Counted from the stretch's first letter, positions 6,301 through 15,015 are shown. The stretch is 23,305 nt of DNA from SIG78 sp045585955 (GCA_045585955.1 JAZMZK010000002.1:1-23305); one strand, 5' to 3'. Translations and numbers: made by a program. Notes: generated from the letters alone by a model not told the origin.

Positions 6301-7317
6301 ATGAGAAAGAATGTTTCAATCAACGATATAGCCGCTGCGTGCAATGTCAGCGCCATGACCGTCAGCCGTGCCTTGCGGGAAAGCTCCAAGGTGCGGCAGT
6401 CCACCCGTGATCTGATTCTGGCAAAAGCCGAAGAACTGGGGTATTTCAAAGTATCCCGACTGGGGCGGCCGGAAGTACGCAAAAGTACCGATCCGGCGAA
6501 GGTGCATTTGATTTTAGGCGGTTCCGGCAGTACGGTATCCATCTTCCACAGCCGCCTGGTGAACACTATCCAACGCACCCTTATCCAGCACAACTGCGAA
6601 TGTGTGTTGTTCAGCAGCGACGCAAGTTATCAGAGTTTTCTTATTCTGTTGGAAGCATTAAAACGCCAGCGTGCCGATGCCACCATCATTATCGGCGATT
6701 TTCCGGAAGGTCAGCTGAAAACGCTCTTGATGACTTGCCCCGGAGCGATTTTGCTGGATAATCCGGGTATTGAAGAATTTGATGCAACTTTCAGCAGTTT
6801 CAACTTCGACAACTTTGCGGGTTGTTCGGATATGCTGGAACATCTGTTAGCTTCCGGCAGACGCAAGATCGTATTGCTCAACGGCAGCAAGGAACACTTT
6901 TTTTCGCAAGCCATGGAAAAGGCCTACCGGCAGAAACTTGCGCAATACCGCATAAAAGTCAATGAAAACATGATCCTCCACGCCGACTTTACCGCCCCGG
7001 GTGCCGCAGAAGTCATGCAGAAATTCATGCGGAAAAATATCCAATTCGATGCCGTATTCAGCAATGACGAAATGGCTTTGGGGGTCTACCGCACGCTGTT
7101 GAGCTGCAATATCTCCATACCCCAACAGGTCGCTCTTTCCGGATGCGACAATCTGCCGCTGGGGCAGATGCTCTACCCGGCATTGAGCACGGTGGATCTG
7201 GATTACGGTCTGCTGGCAGATGCGGCGATCAAATTTATTCTGGAGCGGGAGGAAGTCTTTACGCCCAAACGGCTGTTGATAAAACCCAAACTGCTGATCC
7301 GGGAAAGCACATTGTAA
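6301..7317 (+). CDS. LacI/GalR-family transcriptional regulator
   Basis: A 338-residue regulator. The N-terminus has the LacI helix-turn-helix (SINDIAAACNVSAMTVSRAL, residues 6-25) followed by a hinge and a type-I periplasmic-binding-protein sensor domain, with DAVFSNDEMALGVYR and VALSGCDNLPLGQMLYPALSTV as the usual C-terminal landmarks. Start: the reading frame is open further upstream to 6262, but only the ATG at 6301 places the helix-turn-helix at the very N-terminus as in the family. It is divergent from the GntR-hybrid regulator across 155 bases, so the two may share control. The glycosyltransferase gene follows after 3 bases. The ligand is unknown, probably a sugar. Confidence 0.88.
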   Translation: MRKNVSINDIAAACNVSAMTVSRALRESSKVRQSTRDLILAKAEELGYFKVSRLGRPEVRKSTDPAKVHLILGGSGSTVSIFHSRLVNTIQRTLIQHNCECVLFSSDASYQSFLILLEALKRQRADATIIIGDFPEGQLKTLLMTCPGAILLDNPGIEEFDATFSSFNFDNFAGCSDMLEHLLASGRRKIVLLNGSKEHFFSQAMEKAYRQKLAQYRIKVNENMILHADFTAPGAAEVMQKFMRKNIQFDAVFSNDEMALGVYRTLLSCNISIPQQVALSGCDNLPLGQMLYPALSTVDLDYGLLADAAIKFILEREEVFTPKRLLIKPKLLIRESTL

Positions 7318-7320
7318 AAT

Positions 7321-8277
7321 ATGGAAAATCAAGCAACAATCTCCATAGCACTTGCGGCATACAACGGCAAAAAGTATATAGCTCAACAGCTGGAAAGTCT
7401 GCTCAAGCAAACCCGACTGCCGGACGAAATAGTTATTTGCGACGATTCAGCCGATGACCTGACTTATCAGGCACTCGAACCCTTTTTAAGCAGCGGGAAA
7501 ATCAAATATATAAAAAATCCCCAGCCGCTGGGCGTAGTAAAAAACTTTGAAAAAGCAATCAATCATTGCACTGGCGAATACATATTTTTGTGCGATCAGG
7601 ACGATGTATGGCTGCCGGAAAAAGTGGAAATATTGGCAAATATGCTGGACAAAACTCCCAACCTTGACGGAGTTTTCTGCAACAGTTTTCTGGTCGATGA
7701 AAATCTTGTAAAACTGAATAAAACTTTGTGGGATATCCGCAAGTTCACGAACCCAATGCAGAAAACCCTTGCTGCCGGAAATGCTTTGAAAGTCTTTTGC
7801 CGCCGGGTCACTTGTTCCAGCCATAATATAGCGTTCAAACGCCGTGCTTTGGAGTATATTTTGCCTTTTCCGGAGCTGGAACCCTTTTACCCGGATACAT
7901 GGATAGCTTTTTCCATAGCTTTGAACGGAAGCTGGGCGGCTATCAACCAATGCTTGACCCTCTACCGGGTACATAACAACAACCAGTCCAATCCGGTTGG
8001 CAATACCGTAAAAGCTGCCCGCCGCGCCCGTAAATCAGCGACTGCCCAGCGCAATTTTCTGTTGGCTGGAGAAATTCTTGATCGCTCCCATGTTGCCGGA
8101 GCAACAGAAAGAAAAATGCTGGAAAACTTTGCATTGCATCACCGTAAACGCAGTGCGTACAGTTGCAATATATTTATCCGGAGCTGGCAGGTAGTTTGCG
8201 AACTACTTTCCTGGCGTTATAGCAAATATTCCAACGGCTGGCGCACCGCTGCTGCCGATATTGTTCTGGGGATATAG
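7321..8277 (+). CDS. Glycosyltransferase family 2 (rhamnosyltransferase-like)
   Basis: A 318-residue GT-A glycosyltransferase that would move a sugar from a nucleotide-sugar to a cell-surface glycan. The Rossmann-like start ISIALAAYNGKKYIAQQLES (7-26), the nucleotide-binding stretch EIVICDDSADD (36-46) and the metal-binding FLCDQDDVW (89-97) are all present. The late motif LYRVHNNNQSN (214-224) is typical of the rhamnosyltransferase-like subset. No membrane segment is evident. It starts 3 bases after the LacI-family stop and is probably co-transcribed with it, an unusual pairing because the rest of a surface-polysaccharide cluster is missing. The acceptor is unknown. Confidence 0.85.
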   Translation: MENQATISIALAAYNGKKYIAQQLESLLKQTRLPDEIVICDDSADDLTYQALEPFLSSGKIKYIKNPQPLGVVKNFEKAINHCTGEYIFLCDQDDVWLPEKVEILANMLDKTPNLDGVFCNSFLVDENLVKLNKTLWDIRKFTNPMQKTLAAGNALKVFCRRVTCSSHNIAFKRRALEYILPFPELEPFYPDTWIAFSIALNGSWAAINQCLTLYRVHNNNQSNPVGNTVKAARRARKSATAQRNFLLAGEILDRSHVAGATERKMLENFALHHRKRSAYSCNIFIRSWQVVCELLSWRYSKYSNGWRTAAADIVLGI

Positions 8278-8330
8278 AGCATACTGCTTATTCTGCCAAG
8301 TGGGAAAATAATTTTTCTTGCGTGTAAGAT

Positions 8331-8359
8331 TTGATTTTCTTGTGTTGTTATGCTATTGT
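8331..8359 (+). promoter_or_regulatory. Weak promoter candidate upstream of the small secreted protein
   Basis: TTGATT (8331-8336) and TATTGT (8354-8359) are 17 bases apart in the AT-rich gap after the glycosyltransferase gene. The match is imperfect. It would drive the small secreted protein and perhaps the SPFH block behind it. Apart from this the 119-base gap shows nothing recognisable. Confidence 0.25.
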
Positions 8360-8396
8360 ATAGGCGATAGTAATGTAGGAGTATTGTATACTTTTT

Positions 8397-8756
8397 ATGT
8401 GGCAATGTCGTAAAATTTATGCTAACTTGTTGCTGCTGAGTGTATTATTGTTTGCACTCGGTGCATCGGCTGTCCCCCGGATAAATCTGGGGACAGGTCG
8501 TGTGTTGGCATGGAGAAACGCTGCGGAAAATGTTGAATTCCGCTGGGAGTGCGGTTGCGGAGAGATCGTTTACCGTGGTCAGCAGCTTACAGCTGTGACC
8601 GGCAGTGAACTGGATTTTATTGTGCCGGAAAAGCTTAACGATATTTTCCGGAGCGAAGTTTTTGCTGAAAAGCTGCCTGCGGATGTTGTTGCCGGCGGTT
8701 TGGAGGTGTTGACTCTGCACCGGGGCAGGGCGCCGCCGGAAAATTTTTTTCTGTGA
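8397..8756 (+). CDS. Small secreted protein of unknown function
   Basis: I do not recognise this 119-residue product. It begins with a signal peptide (MWQCRKIYANLLLLSVLLFA, cleavage probably after GASA near residue 25). The mature part is a short, probably beta-rich domain with a CGCG motif (WECGCGEIVYRG, around residues 51-62) and a proline-rich end. The start is uncertain: TAGGAG lies about 18 bases upstream of the ATG, rather far, and no better in-frame start is visible. It precedes the SPFH block by 103 bases with no obvious terminator between them, so it may be its first gene. Codon use resembles that of the neighbours, which supports a real gene. Confidence 0.6.
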   Translation: MWQCRKIYANLLLLSVLLFALGASAVPRINLGTGRVLAWRNAAENVEFRWECGCGEIVYRGQQLTAVTGSELDFIVPEKLNDIFRSEVFAEKLPADVVAGGLEVLTLHRGRAPPENFFL

Positions 8757-8859
8757 ACTGTTACGGTTGAAAGTTAATCATTAATAAAGTTGGTTTTTAA
8801 GTGTTAAATATAAACAATAAACAAATGGATTCGGCAAAACGAGTCCGGGAGTTGACTGA

Positions 8860-10857
8860 ATGAACAAGGTTGTGAACTACCGTGCCGCTATTGACAATGC
8901 CGGAGTAATGACCAAACTTGCTGCCATCGGTACCGTGTTGAGTGCAGTGTTTGCGTTGCTGCTGCTGGTGCTGGGCGTGGTCAAAAGCTCATTTGCCAAT
9001 TCCGATGCGTTCGCTGTGGTGGTCATACCCTACACTGTAGCGGCGTTGTTCGGCTTGGCAGCCACCCTTTACGGCATGTTCGCCAAAGGTGCGGCAATCG
9101 AAAATGAAGAAAAAATGCTGCTGGCAAAACGCCACGACAACAATATGCTTGCCGTGGATGAAGATGCCCGTTTCACCCAGCAGAGAACGCTGGAAAATTA
9201 CGCCAAATATGCTCCTTATGTATTGAGCGTGGCAACGGCGGTATTGATCGCTGTGCTTTGCATGCTCTTTTTCAAACACTGGGCAGACCGGAGTGCTGAA
9301 TTGCGGGAAGCGGTGCTCAATACCGCCCCTGCCAATCCTATGTATATGGTCTTTCTGGCAGCGGTGATCGGCGTTATATCACTTTTTGCCGGAGCTTTTT
9401 ACAACGGTCAGTCCCACGACGAGGCTTTCCGCTGGCTGCGGCCCTTCGGGGCTTGGATGATCGCCGGTGCGGTTGCTTCGGCGGCGGCAGTGGCAGCGGG
9501 ACTTTGCTTCAAATCCGGCCTTAAAGAGTATGATGCGATCATCGCCAAAGTTTTGCTGGTGATTTATCTGGTGCTGGCTGTGGAATTGGTTTTGAGCTTT
9601 GTTGTGGAGTTCTACCGCCCCCGGACATTGGAAGAATCCCGCCCGGTCTTTGAAAGCCGTATACTGGCACTCTTTACCGAACCCGGCGGCGTGATGCGTA
9701 ACTTTGCTGACATGCTGGACTATCAGTTCGGGTTCAAGGTTTCTTCGACCTGGATGTACAGTTTTGTGGAACGGGCGATCTTTCCGCTGCTTTTGCTCTG
9801 GGCTTTGATTTTGTGGGGTTCTACTGCTATCCACGAAGTAAACTCCAACGAAGTTGGCTTACGCTCCAATCTGGGCAGACTTACCAATACCGAAAAGCCG
9901 TTGCCCCCGGGTATCTATTTTACTTTGCCCTGGCCTTTCGGTACTATTGAAAAATATTCCTGCGATCAAATCTACGAAGTGGTCATCGGTCACGAAGAAC
10001 ACGATCACGAAGAAGAAGAGGAATATGTGGACGATGGTCACGGCCATGCACCGCCGCCTAAAAAAGAGAAGAAAAAAGAAGACTTGACTGTTGTGCTCTG
10101 GACAGCCGAACACGGCGAGGGCGACAATAACTTTATCGTGGCAAACGATGTATCCCATTCCGGCGGAGATAAATCCGGCGATGTTTTGGGCGATTTTTAC
10201 TTCGTGGGGCTTTCCATGCCCATACAGTACCACATCCGCCCGGACGGGGTTTATGGTTATGTCTATGGCAGTGTGGATGCTCAACAGGTTATCAAAAACA
10301 TCGGGCACATGGTGGTAACTGAATATCTGGCAAGTGCGCCATTCTATCACATCATCACCGGCGGCAGACGGGATGCTGAACAGAAACTCAAGGCCCGTAT
10401 CCAAGCTGAATGTGATGCCCGCAAGCTGGGCGTGGAGATCGTTTCTGCCAATCTCGTTGGCATCCATCCCCCGACCCAGGTGGGCAAAGAGTTTCAGAAT
10501 GTGCTCGGTGCCATGGAAGAACGGGAAAAGATGGTGCTGGCTGCTGAAGCATATAAAGCACAAGTCTTGCCCCAGGCCAAGGCTGACGCTCTGGCGATCC
10601 GGGAACGGGCAGCGGCGGCAAGTTATCAGACTGCTACTGTGGCAAAGGCGGTCAGCGACCGGTTCCTCAAGCAGTTGCAGGCGTATAAAACCATGCCCAA
10701 GCTGTTTGTGCTGAAAAACTATCTGGATTTTCTGGAAAATGATTGCAAGGATGTCCGTAAATATGTGTTGAGCAGTTCGTTGAAGGGCGATGTTTACGAA
10801 CTTAATCTGGAAGAAAAAGAGCGTCTGAATCTCTTTGACGCCAATTTGGGTGAATAA
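8860..10857 (+). CDS. Polytopic SPFH/band-7 (HflK-like) protein with His/acidic-rich insert
   Basis: A 665-residue membrane protein. About seven hydrophobic segments are visible (near 20-42, 50-74, 117-137, 160-182, 196-216, 229-250 and 303-323). An SPFH domain follows at once (HEVNSNEVGLRSNLGRL, 325-341; LPPGIYFTLPWPFG, 348-361), with a C-terminal helical region rich in Ala, Glu and Lys (about 545-615). HflK-type proteins usually have one membrane anchor and form oligomeric cages around membrane proteases. Residues 378-397 hold six His among Asp and Glu, followed by a Lys-rich patch (401-407); this suits divalent-metal binding and interrupts the SPFH fold. The start has GGGAG 8 bases upstream. 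It is the first of three SPFH genes leading into a metal ATPase gene. Confidence 0.8.
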   Translation: MNKVVNYRAAIDNAGVMTKLAAIGTVLSAVFALLLLVLGVVKSSFANSDAFAVVVIPYTVAALFGLAATLYGMFAKGAAIENEEKMLLAKRHDNNMLAVDEDARFTQQRTLENYAKYAPYVLSVATAVLIAVLCMLFFKHWADRSAELREAVLNTAPANPMYMVFLAAVIGVISLFAGAFYNGQSHDEAFRWLRPFGAWMIAGAVASAAAVAAGLCFKSGLKEYDAIIAKVLLVIYLVLAVELVLSFVVEFYRPRTLEESRPVFESRILALFTEPGGVMRNFADMLDYQFGFKVSSTWMYSFVERAIFPLLLLWALILWGSTAIHEVNSNEVGLRSNLGRLTNTEKPLPPGIYFTLPWPFGTIEKYSCDQIYEVVIGHEEHDHEEEEEYVDDGHGHAPPPKKEKKKEDLTVVLWTAEHGEGDNNFIVANDVSHSGGDKSGDVLGDFYFVGLSMPIQYHIRPDGVYGYVYGSVDAQQVIKNIGHMVVTEYLASAPFYHIITGGRRDAEQKLKARIQAECDARKLGVEIVSANLVGIHPPTQVGKEFQNVLGAMEEREKMVLAAEAYKAQVLPQAKADALAIRERAAAASYQTATVAKAVSDRFLKQLQAYKTMPKLFVLKNYLDFLENDCKDVRKYVLSSSLKGDVYELNLEEKERLNLFDANLGE

Positions 10858-10892
10858 TCAAATATTTATATAAAGAAAGGCATAGATAAATC

Positions 10893-11822
10893 ATGTCAAA
10901 CAAAGTTTTCAAACATTGGCCGACGCTTCTTTTGGGGGTGTTCGTATTTGCAGTGCTGCTGGTGGCAGTTTTCACTTATCAGGTAAGCAGTACCGAGGTA
11001 GCTGTAGTTGAGCGTATGGGACAGATGCTTGATGAGCATCCCAAAGCCGGTTTGCATTTCCGCTGGCCGTACCCCTTTGAAAAAATCACCAAATATGACA
11101 AACGGCTCCATTGCTTCGGCGGTCACGAAGGGCAGATCGAAGAAACTGCCACCGCTGACAAGCAGAATATCCTTGTGGGGGTCTTTATTACCTACCGCAT
11201 CAGCGACCCGCTGACCTTTGCCAAACGCATGACCAGCTTCAAAAAAGCGGAAAGCGAATTGGATATCTGGATGCGGGGTGCCAAAAACGCTGCTTTCGGT
11301 AAATACAAGTTCGACCAGATCCTGACCACCGATCCCAAAAAGATGCGGTTGAACGAAATTGCCGAACAGATCAAAAGCGATATATTTGTCAAAGCCAAGC
11401 CCTACGGCTTGGAAATCTGCTCGGCAGGTATTACTACTTTGAATGTTCCTGAAGCGGTCAGCAGCAAGGTTTTTGAGCGTATGAATCAGGATCGTATGCT
11501 GGCAGCCCAGCGTTATCTCGGCGAAGGCAAACTCCGTGCCGAAGAGATCCGTATTGCTGCCGATAAAGAGCGTGCCAACATTATTGCCAACGCCGAAGCC
11601 CAGGCCAAAGAGATCAGCGCCCAGGGCGATGTGGAAGCTGCCAAATATCTGCGGGTATTTGACAAGAACCCCGAATTGGCGGCATTTTTGCGTAAACTTG
11701 ACTCCCTGCGTACCATTATGAAGAGCAAGACAACTCTGGTGCTGGATACCAACACCGACCCCTTTACCCTGCTCAAGAGCAACGCCGACCAGCTTGCAGC
11801 TCCGGCGAAAAACGCCAAATAA
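10893..11822 (+). CDS. hflC: HflC-like SPFH/band-7 membrane protein
   Basis: A 309-residue protein with one N-terminal membrane anchor (about 10-29) and a band-7 domain (YQVSSTEVAVVERMGQ, 29-44; AGLHFRWPYPFEKI, 52-65). A long helix with the HflC-like sequence RMNQDRMLAAQRYLGEGK (196-213) and ADKERANIIANAEAQAKEIS follows. In E. coli, HflC pairs with HflK around the FtsH protease and modulates turnover of membrane proteins. The length is close to that of E. coli HflC. It lies 35 bases after the first SPFH gene and 15 before the third, so the three products probably assemble together. AAAGAAAGG lies about 12 bases before the ATG. The symbol reflects family resemblance; no ftsH is in the window. 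Confidence 0.8.
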   Translation: MSNKVFKHWPTLLLGVFVFAVLLVAVFTYQVSSTEVAVVERMGQMLDEHPKAGLHFRWPYPFEKITKYDKRLHCFGGHEGQIEETATADKQNILVGVFITYRISDPLTFAKRMTSFKKAESELDIWMRGAKNAAFGKYKFDQILTTDPKKMRLNEIAEQIKSDIFVKAKPYGLEICSAGITTLNVPEAVSSKVFERMNQDRMLAAQRYLGEGKLRAEEIRIAADKERANIIANAEAQAKEISAQGDVEAAKYLRVFDKNPELAAFLRKLDSLRTIMKSKTTLVLDTNTDPFTLLKSNADQLAAPAKNAK

Positions 11823-11837
11823 TGAGGCTTGAAGTTT

Positions 11838-13001
11838 ATGGATAACGAAAAGAAAAATCTTACGCCTGATACCGAGCTGTACAATCAGTACGGCGGCGGG
11901 GTAAAGGCGTTTATGAAAGCCGGTCACTGGGTCTTTCTGGCTCTGGTGGGGCTGATTTTTGCCATGCTGGTATACTTCTTCACGCTGGGCGGCTACTTTG
12001 CCGTTTCCCCGCAGGAAGCAGTGATCGTTTTCCGCTTTGGCAAGTACGAAAAAACTTACACCAGCGATTGGCACTGGTTTTTGCCTGACCCGGTGACCAG
12101 CAAAGTGGTGGTGCCGACCAGTCCCCAGACTTTGCAGGTATCGTTCAACGCCGGGATCATGCCCGATCAGCTGCCGCCGCCGGGACCCAATGGCGAATTG
12201 CCCGGTTTGCAGCCCAATCGTGACCGCTATCTTCTGACTGCCGATGCCAACATTATCCACGCTAATTGGAGTGCCCGTTTTCAGGTCAGCGATCCGGCGT
12301 TGTTTTATCAGGTGCTCCGGGTGCCGACCAATCCGGCGGGGCCCGATGAGATCGTAGTGGATGAAGGCGAAGAACTGGGCCGCCGCGGTCCCCGCACTCT
12401 TTTGGGAAGAATGTTGGAAAGTGCCATTATAACCACTACTGCCCAGTGGACAGTCGATGAGATCCTTTATTCACGGCAGACCGAATACCGCGAAGCTGTG
12501 GAAAGAGCTTACCGCAAGATGGTTGCCGATCTCAATATCGGGGTGGTCATTGAAGAAGTGCGTATCAACGGCAAGGTTATGACTCCTGCTGTTACTCAGG
12601 CGTTCTTTGACGCTCTTACCGCTGCCCGTGCCGAACAGGGTACTATGATCGACAAGGCCCGTGAATACGGGGTCAGCACCAAGGCAAAAGCCAGCGAAGA
12701 AAGCTCCCGCATAATTGCGGCGGCGGAAAATTACCGTACTATGGTAGTAGCCGATGTGAAGGCCGAAAGCCTTTACTTTGAAAGTTTTCTTAAAGAGTAT
12801 AACGCAAATCCCCGTACTGCTTTAATGAGCCGCTACAATGCGGTGCTTGCCGAAGTCATGGCAGGTATAGATCAGAAGTTTGTGCTGGGTGCCGGTAATG
12901 GCGGCAAGCTCTGGCTCAAGCTGGGGCCCGAAATTCCCAAAGCCGAAGAAACTGCCAAAAATGCAGCAGCTCCGGAACAGAAACCGGCAGGAGGCAAATA
13001 A
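11838..13001 (+). CDS. Third SPFH/band-7 (HflK-like) membrane protein
   Basis: A 387-residue protein with one membrane anchor (about 29-52, FLALVGLIFAMLVYFFTLGG), then an SPFH domain starting AVSPQEAVIVFRFGKYEK and WHWFLPDPVTSKVV. A Pro/Gly-rich insert (PPPGPNGELPG) and an acidic VVDEGEELG loop interrupt the domain. The C-terminal part is a helical stretch with RAEQGTMIDKAREYG and a Pro/Ala/Lys tail. I start at ATG 11838 because GAGG sits 10 bases upstream; an in-frame TTG at 11829 lies too close to it. The next gene begins one base after its stop. It is most like HflK and could form mixed rings with the two preceding proteins. Confidence 0.78.
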   Translation: MDNEKKNLTPDTELYNQYGGGVKAFMKAGHWVFLALVGLIFAMLVYFFTLGGYFAVSPQEAVIVFRFGKYEKTYTSDWHWFLPDPVTSKVVVPTSPQTLQVSFNAGIMPDQLPPPGPNGELPGLQPNRDRYLLTADANIIHANWSARFQVSDPALFYQVLRVPTNPAGPDEIVVDEGEELGRRGPRTLLGRMLESAIITTTAQWTVDEILYSRQTEYREAVERAYRKMVADLNIGVVIEEVRINGKVMTPAVTQAFFDALTAARAEQGTMIDKAREYGVSTKAKASEESSRIIAAAENYRTMVVADVKAESLYFESFLKEYNANPRTALMSRYNAVLAEVMAGIDQKFVLGAGNGGKLWLKLGPEIPKAEETAKNAAAPEQKPAGGK

Positions 13002-13002
13002 G

Positions 13003-14946
13003 ATGAGTGAAAATATGAGTGTTGCAGTAAATACCCAGGTCAGCACCGAAGACAACCGCAAACGCAGTCTGGTGCTGGTAGGTTTTGCCGTGCTGGGCGG
13101 TATGCTTACAGCCAACTCCTTTATCTTGAGTTATTTTCTGCCGGGACAGACTTTTGCGGCAACTTTCAGTGCTCTTTTCGGGGCATTTGTGCTTGCCATG
13201 CCGATCATTTATACGGCGATCAAGGATTTGTTTTCCGGTAAGGTTTATATGAACGAACTGGTGGCACTGGCGATCCTGGCGGCGCTGGCAGGTGGTAATT
13301 ATCAGACTGCCGGTGGCCATTTCCAGAACGCCGGGGTCATCGCATTTTTCCTTTTGATAACTATTATTATTGAAAGCCGCACTGCTTCCGGTGCCCAGCG
13401 TTCCATTGAAGAGCTGGTCAAACTCACTCCCACGCAGGTACACTTGCTGAAAGACGGCGTTGAAGTCGATGCCGATGTTATGAGTTTGTCGCTGGGGGAT
13501 ATCATCCGGGTACGCCCCGGGGAAAACTTCCCGGTGGATGCGGTGGTGCTCTCCGGCGAAACTATTGTCAATCAGGCTTCCATTACCGGGGAATCCATGC
13601 CCGTAGACAAGGTTGCCGGTGATGATGTTTACGCCGGTACCCAGAACCTGACCGGTTTGGTGGAGCTTAAAGTGACCCGTCTGGGCGAAGATACCACTCT
13701 GGGTAAAGTCAAAAGCATGATTATGCAGGCGGAAAACTCCCGCACGCCGATCGTGCGGATCATTGACCGCTATGCCGGTTACTATACTCCTACAATATTG
13801 ATGCTGGCGGGGATCACCTGGTGGTTTACCGGCGATATATCCAAAGTTATCACGCTGCTGGTTATTGCCTGTCCCGGAGCGATCATGCTTGCTTCGCCTA
13901 CGGCGATCGTGGCGGCAGTGGCTGCGGCAGCCCGTTTGGGTATCTTCATTAAGGATGTGAGCCATTTGGAACTTGCCGCACGGATCCGCAGTTTTGTGTT
14001 TGACAAAACCGGTACTTTGACCGACGGCTTGCTTTCGGTAGTCAAACTGGTGCCTTTCGGGGAAGTTACTCCCGCTGAAATGCTGAAAATTGCCGCATCG
14101 GCGGAAGCCAACAGCAACCACCCGACCGCTATGGCATTGGTCAAACTTGCCAACGAAGCCCAGCTGGAACTTGCTCAAGTCAGCGATTTCAAGGAAACTC
14201 ACGGTAAAGGGGTCAACGGCGTGATCGACGGCGTTGCCGTAGCTGTGGGCCGCTCCAACTGGCTGGAAGATCAGGGTTTGACGCTGCCGGAAGATTTTGA
14301 TGCCGCTGCCACTGAAGGCTTGAGCGTGGTTTTTGTAGCCCGCAACAATGCGATCATCGGCTGGATCGGCTTGAGCGATAAGATCCGTAAGGAAGCCGCC
14401 CAGGCACTTAAAGATCTCCGCAGTCTGGGTATCCGGCAGGTGGCAATGGTCACCGGGGACCGGGAATCGGTTGCCGAAAAGGTTGCCAATGTGCTGGATA
14501 TCGACGAATTCCGCAGCGAATGTCTGCCGGAAGCCAAAGTCGAATATGTGGAAAATGCCAAAAAGAGTTATCCGACTGCTGTGGTGGGTGATGGGGTGAA
14601 CGACGCTCCGGCACTGGCCGAAGGTGATTTGGGTATCGCTATGGGAGCCATCGGCAGCGACATTGCCATCAACAGTGCTTCTATTGCTCTTATGACCAAT
14701 GATTTGCGTCGTATACCCATGTTGATAAATTTGTCGCAGAAATCCCGAATGGTGATCTATCAGAATTTGTGCATCGGTATCTTGTTTGTGTTTGGCGGCA
14801 TGGTGCTGCTGGTCTTTGACAAGATGACTCCGGTGGGTGCGGCAATACTCTATACAATGAGTACATTGGTGGTGATCTTCAACAGTGCCAGATTGGTGCG
14901 TACCGGTGAAGAACTCACTCTGGAAGATAATAAGAATAAAAAGTAA
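13003..14946 (+). CDS. P1B-type heavy-metal-transporting ATPase with atypical CPG motif
   Basis: A 647-residue P-type ATPase that would move a metal ion across the inner membrane using ATP. Visible motifs: TGES (195-198) in the actuator domain, CPG (290-292) in the membrane ion site, DKTGTLT (334-340) with phosphorylated D334, the P1B-specific SNHP (371-374) and GDGVNDAP (529-536). Eight membrane segments can be drawn. There is no N-terminal CxxC metal-binding domain. Where Zn/Cd pumps have CPC this protein has CPG, and the Lys and Asp expected in the last two helices align with V596 and Y617, so the ion cannot be predicted. AGGAGG lies 8 bases before the ATG, partly inside the end of the third SPFH gene, with a 1-base gap between the genes. 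That spacing implies joint expression with the SPFH trio. Confidence 0.9.
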   Translation: MSENMSVAVNTQVSTEDNRKRSLVLVGFAVLGGMLTANSFILSYFLPGQTFAATFSALFGAFVLAMPIIYTAIKDLFSGKVYMNELVALAILAALAGGNYQTAGGHFQNAGVIAFFLLITIIIESRTASGAQRSIEELVKLTPTQVHLLKDGVEVDADVMSLSLGDIIRVRPGENFPVDAVVLSGETIVNQASITGESMPVDKVAGDDVYAGTQNLTGLVELKVTRLGEDTTLGKVKSMIMQAENSRTPIVRIIDRYAGYYTPTILMLAGITWWFTGDISKVITLLVIACPGAIMLASPTAIVAAVAAAARLGIFIKDVSHLELAARIRSFVFDKTGTLTDGLLSVVKLVPFGEVTPAEMLKIAASAEANSNHPTAMALVKLANEAQLELAQVSDFKETHGKGVNGVIDGVAVAVGRSNWLEDQGLTLPEDFDAAATEGLSVVFVARNNAIIGWIGLSDKIRKEAAQALKDLRSLGIRQVAMVTGDRESVAEKVANVLDIDEFRSECLPEAKVEYVENAKKSYPTAVVGDGVNDAPALAEGDLGIAMGAIGSDIAINSASIALMTNDLRRIPMLINLSQKSRMVIYQNLCIGILFVFGGMVLLVFDKMTPVGAAILYTMSTLVVIFNSARLVRTGEELTLEDNKNKK

Positions 14947-14952
14947 AATTAC

Positions 14953-14983
14953 GAGCTGTCCGGTATAAGTCGCCGGGCAGTTC
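14953..14983 (+). promoter_or_regulatory. Intercistronic hairpin after the P-type ATPase gene
   Basis: GAGCTGTCCGG (14953-14963) pairs over 11 positions, two of them G-U, with CCGGGCAGTTC (14973-14983) around a 9-base loop. TTCCCC follows rather than a T-run, so it is a poor intrinsic terminator. It may mark an mRNA processing or partial attenuation point between the SPFH/ATPase genes and the ABC genes. Confidence 0.4.
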
Positions 14984-15015
14984 TTCCCCGCTGAAATCAG
15001 GAAAGGCGAAGTAAA

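Noticed and set aside
7321..8277. A surface-polysaccharide biosynthesis cluster, suggested by the glycosyltransferase
   Set aside because: Only one glycosyltransferase is present, without flippase, polymerase or sugar-nucleotide genes, so no cluster is claimed.
10896..12260. A 454-codon minus-strand open frame opposite the HflC-like gene
   Set aside because: Shadow of the SPFH genes; no domain, no ribosome-binding site and no fitting neighbours.
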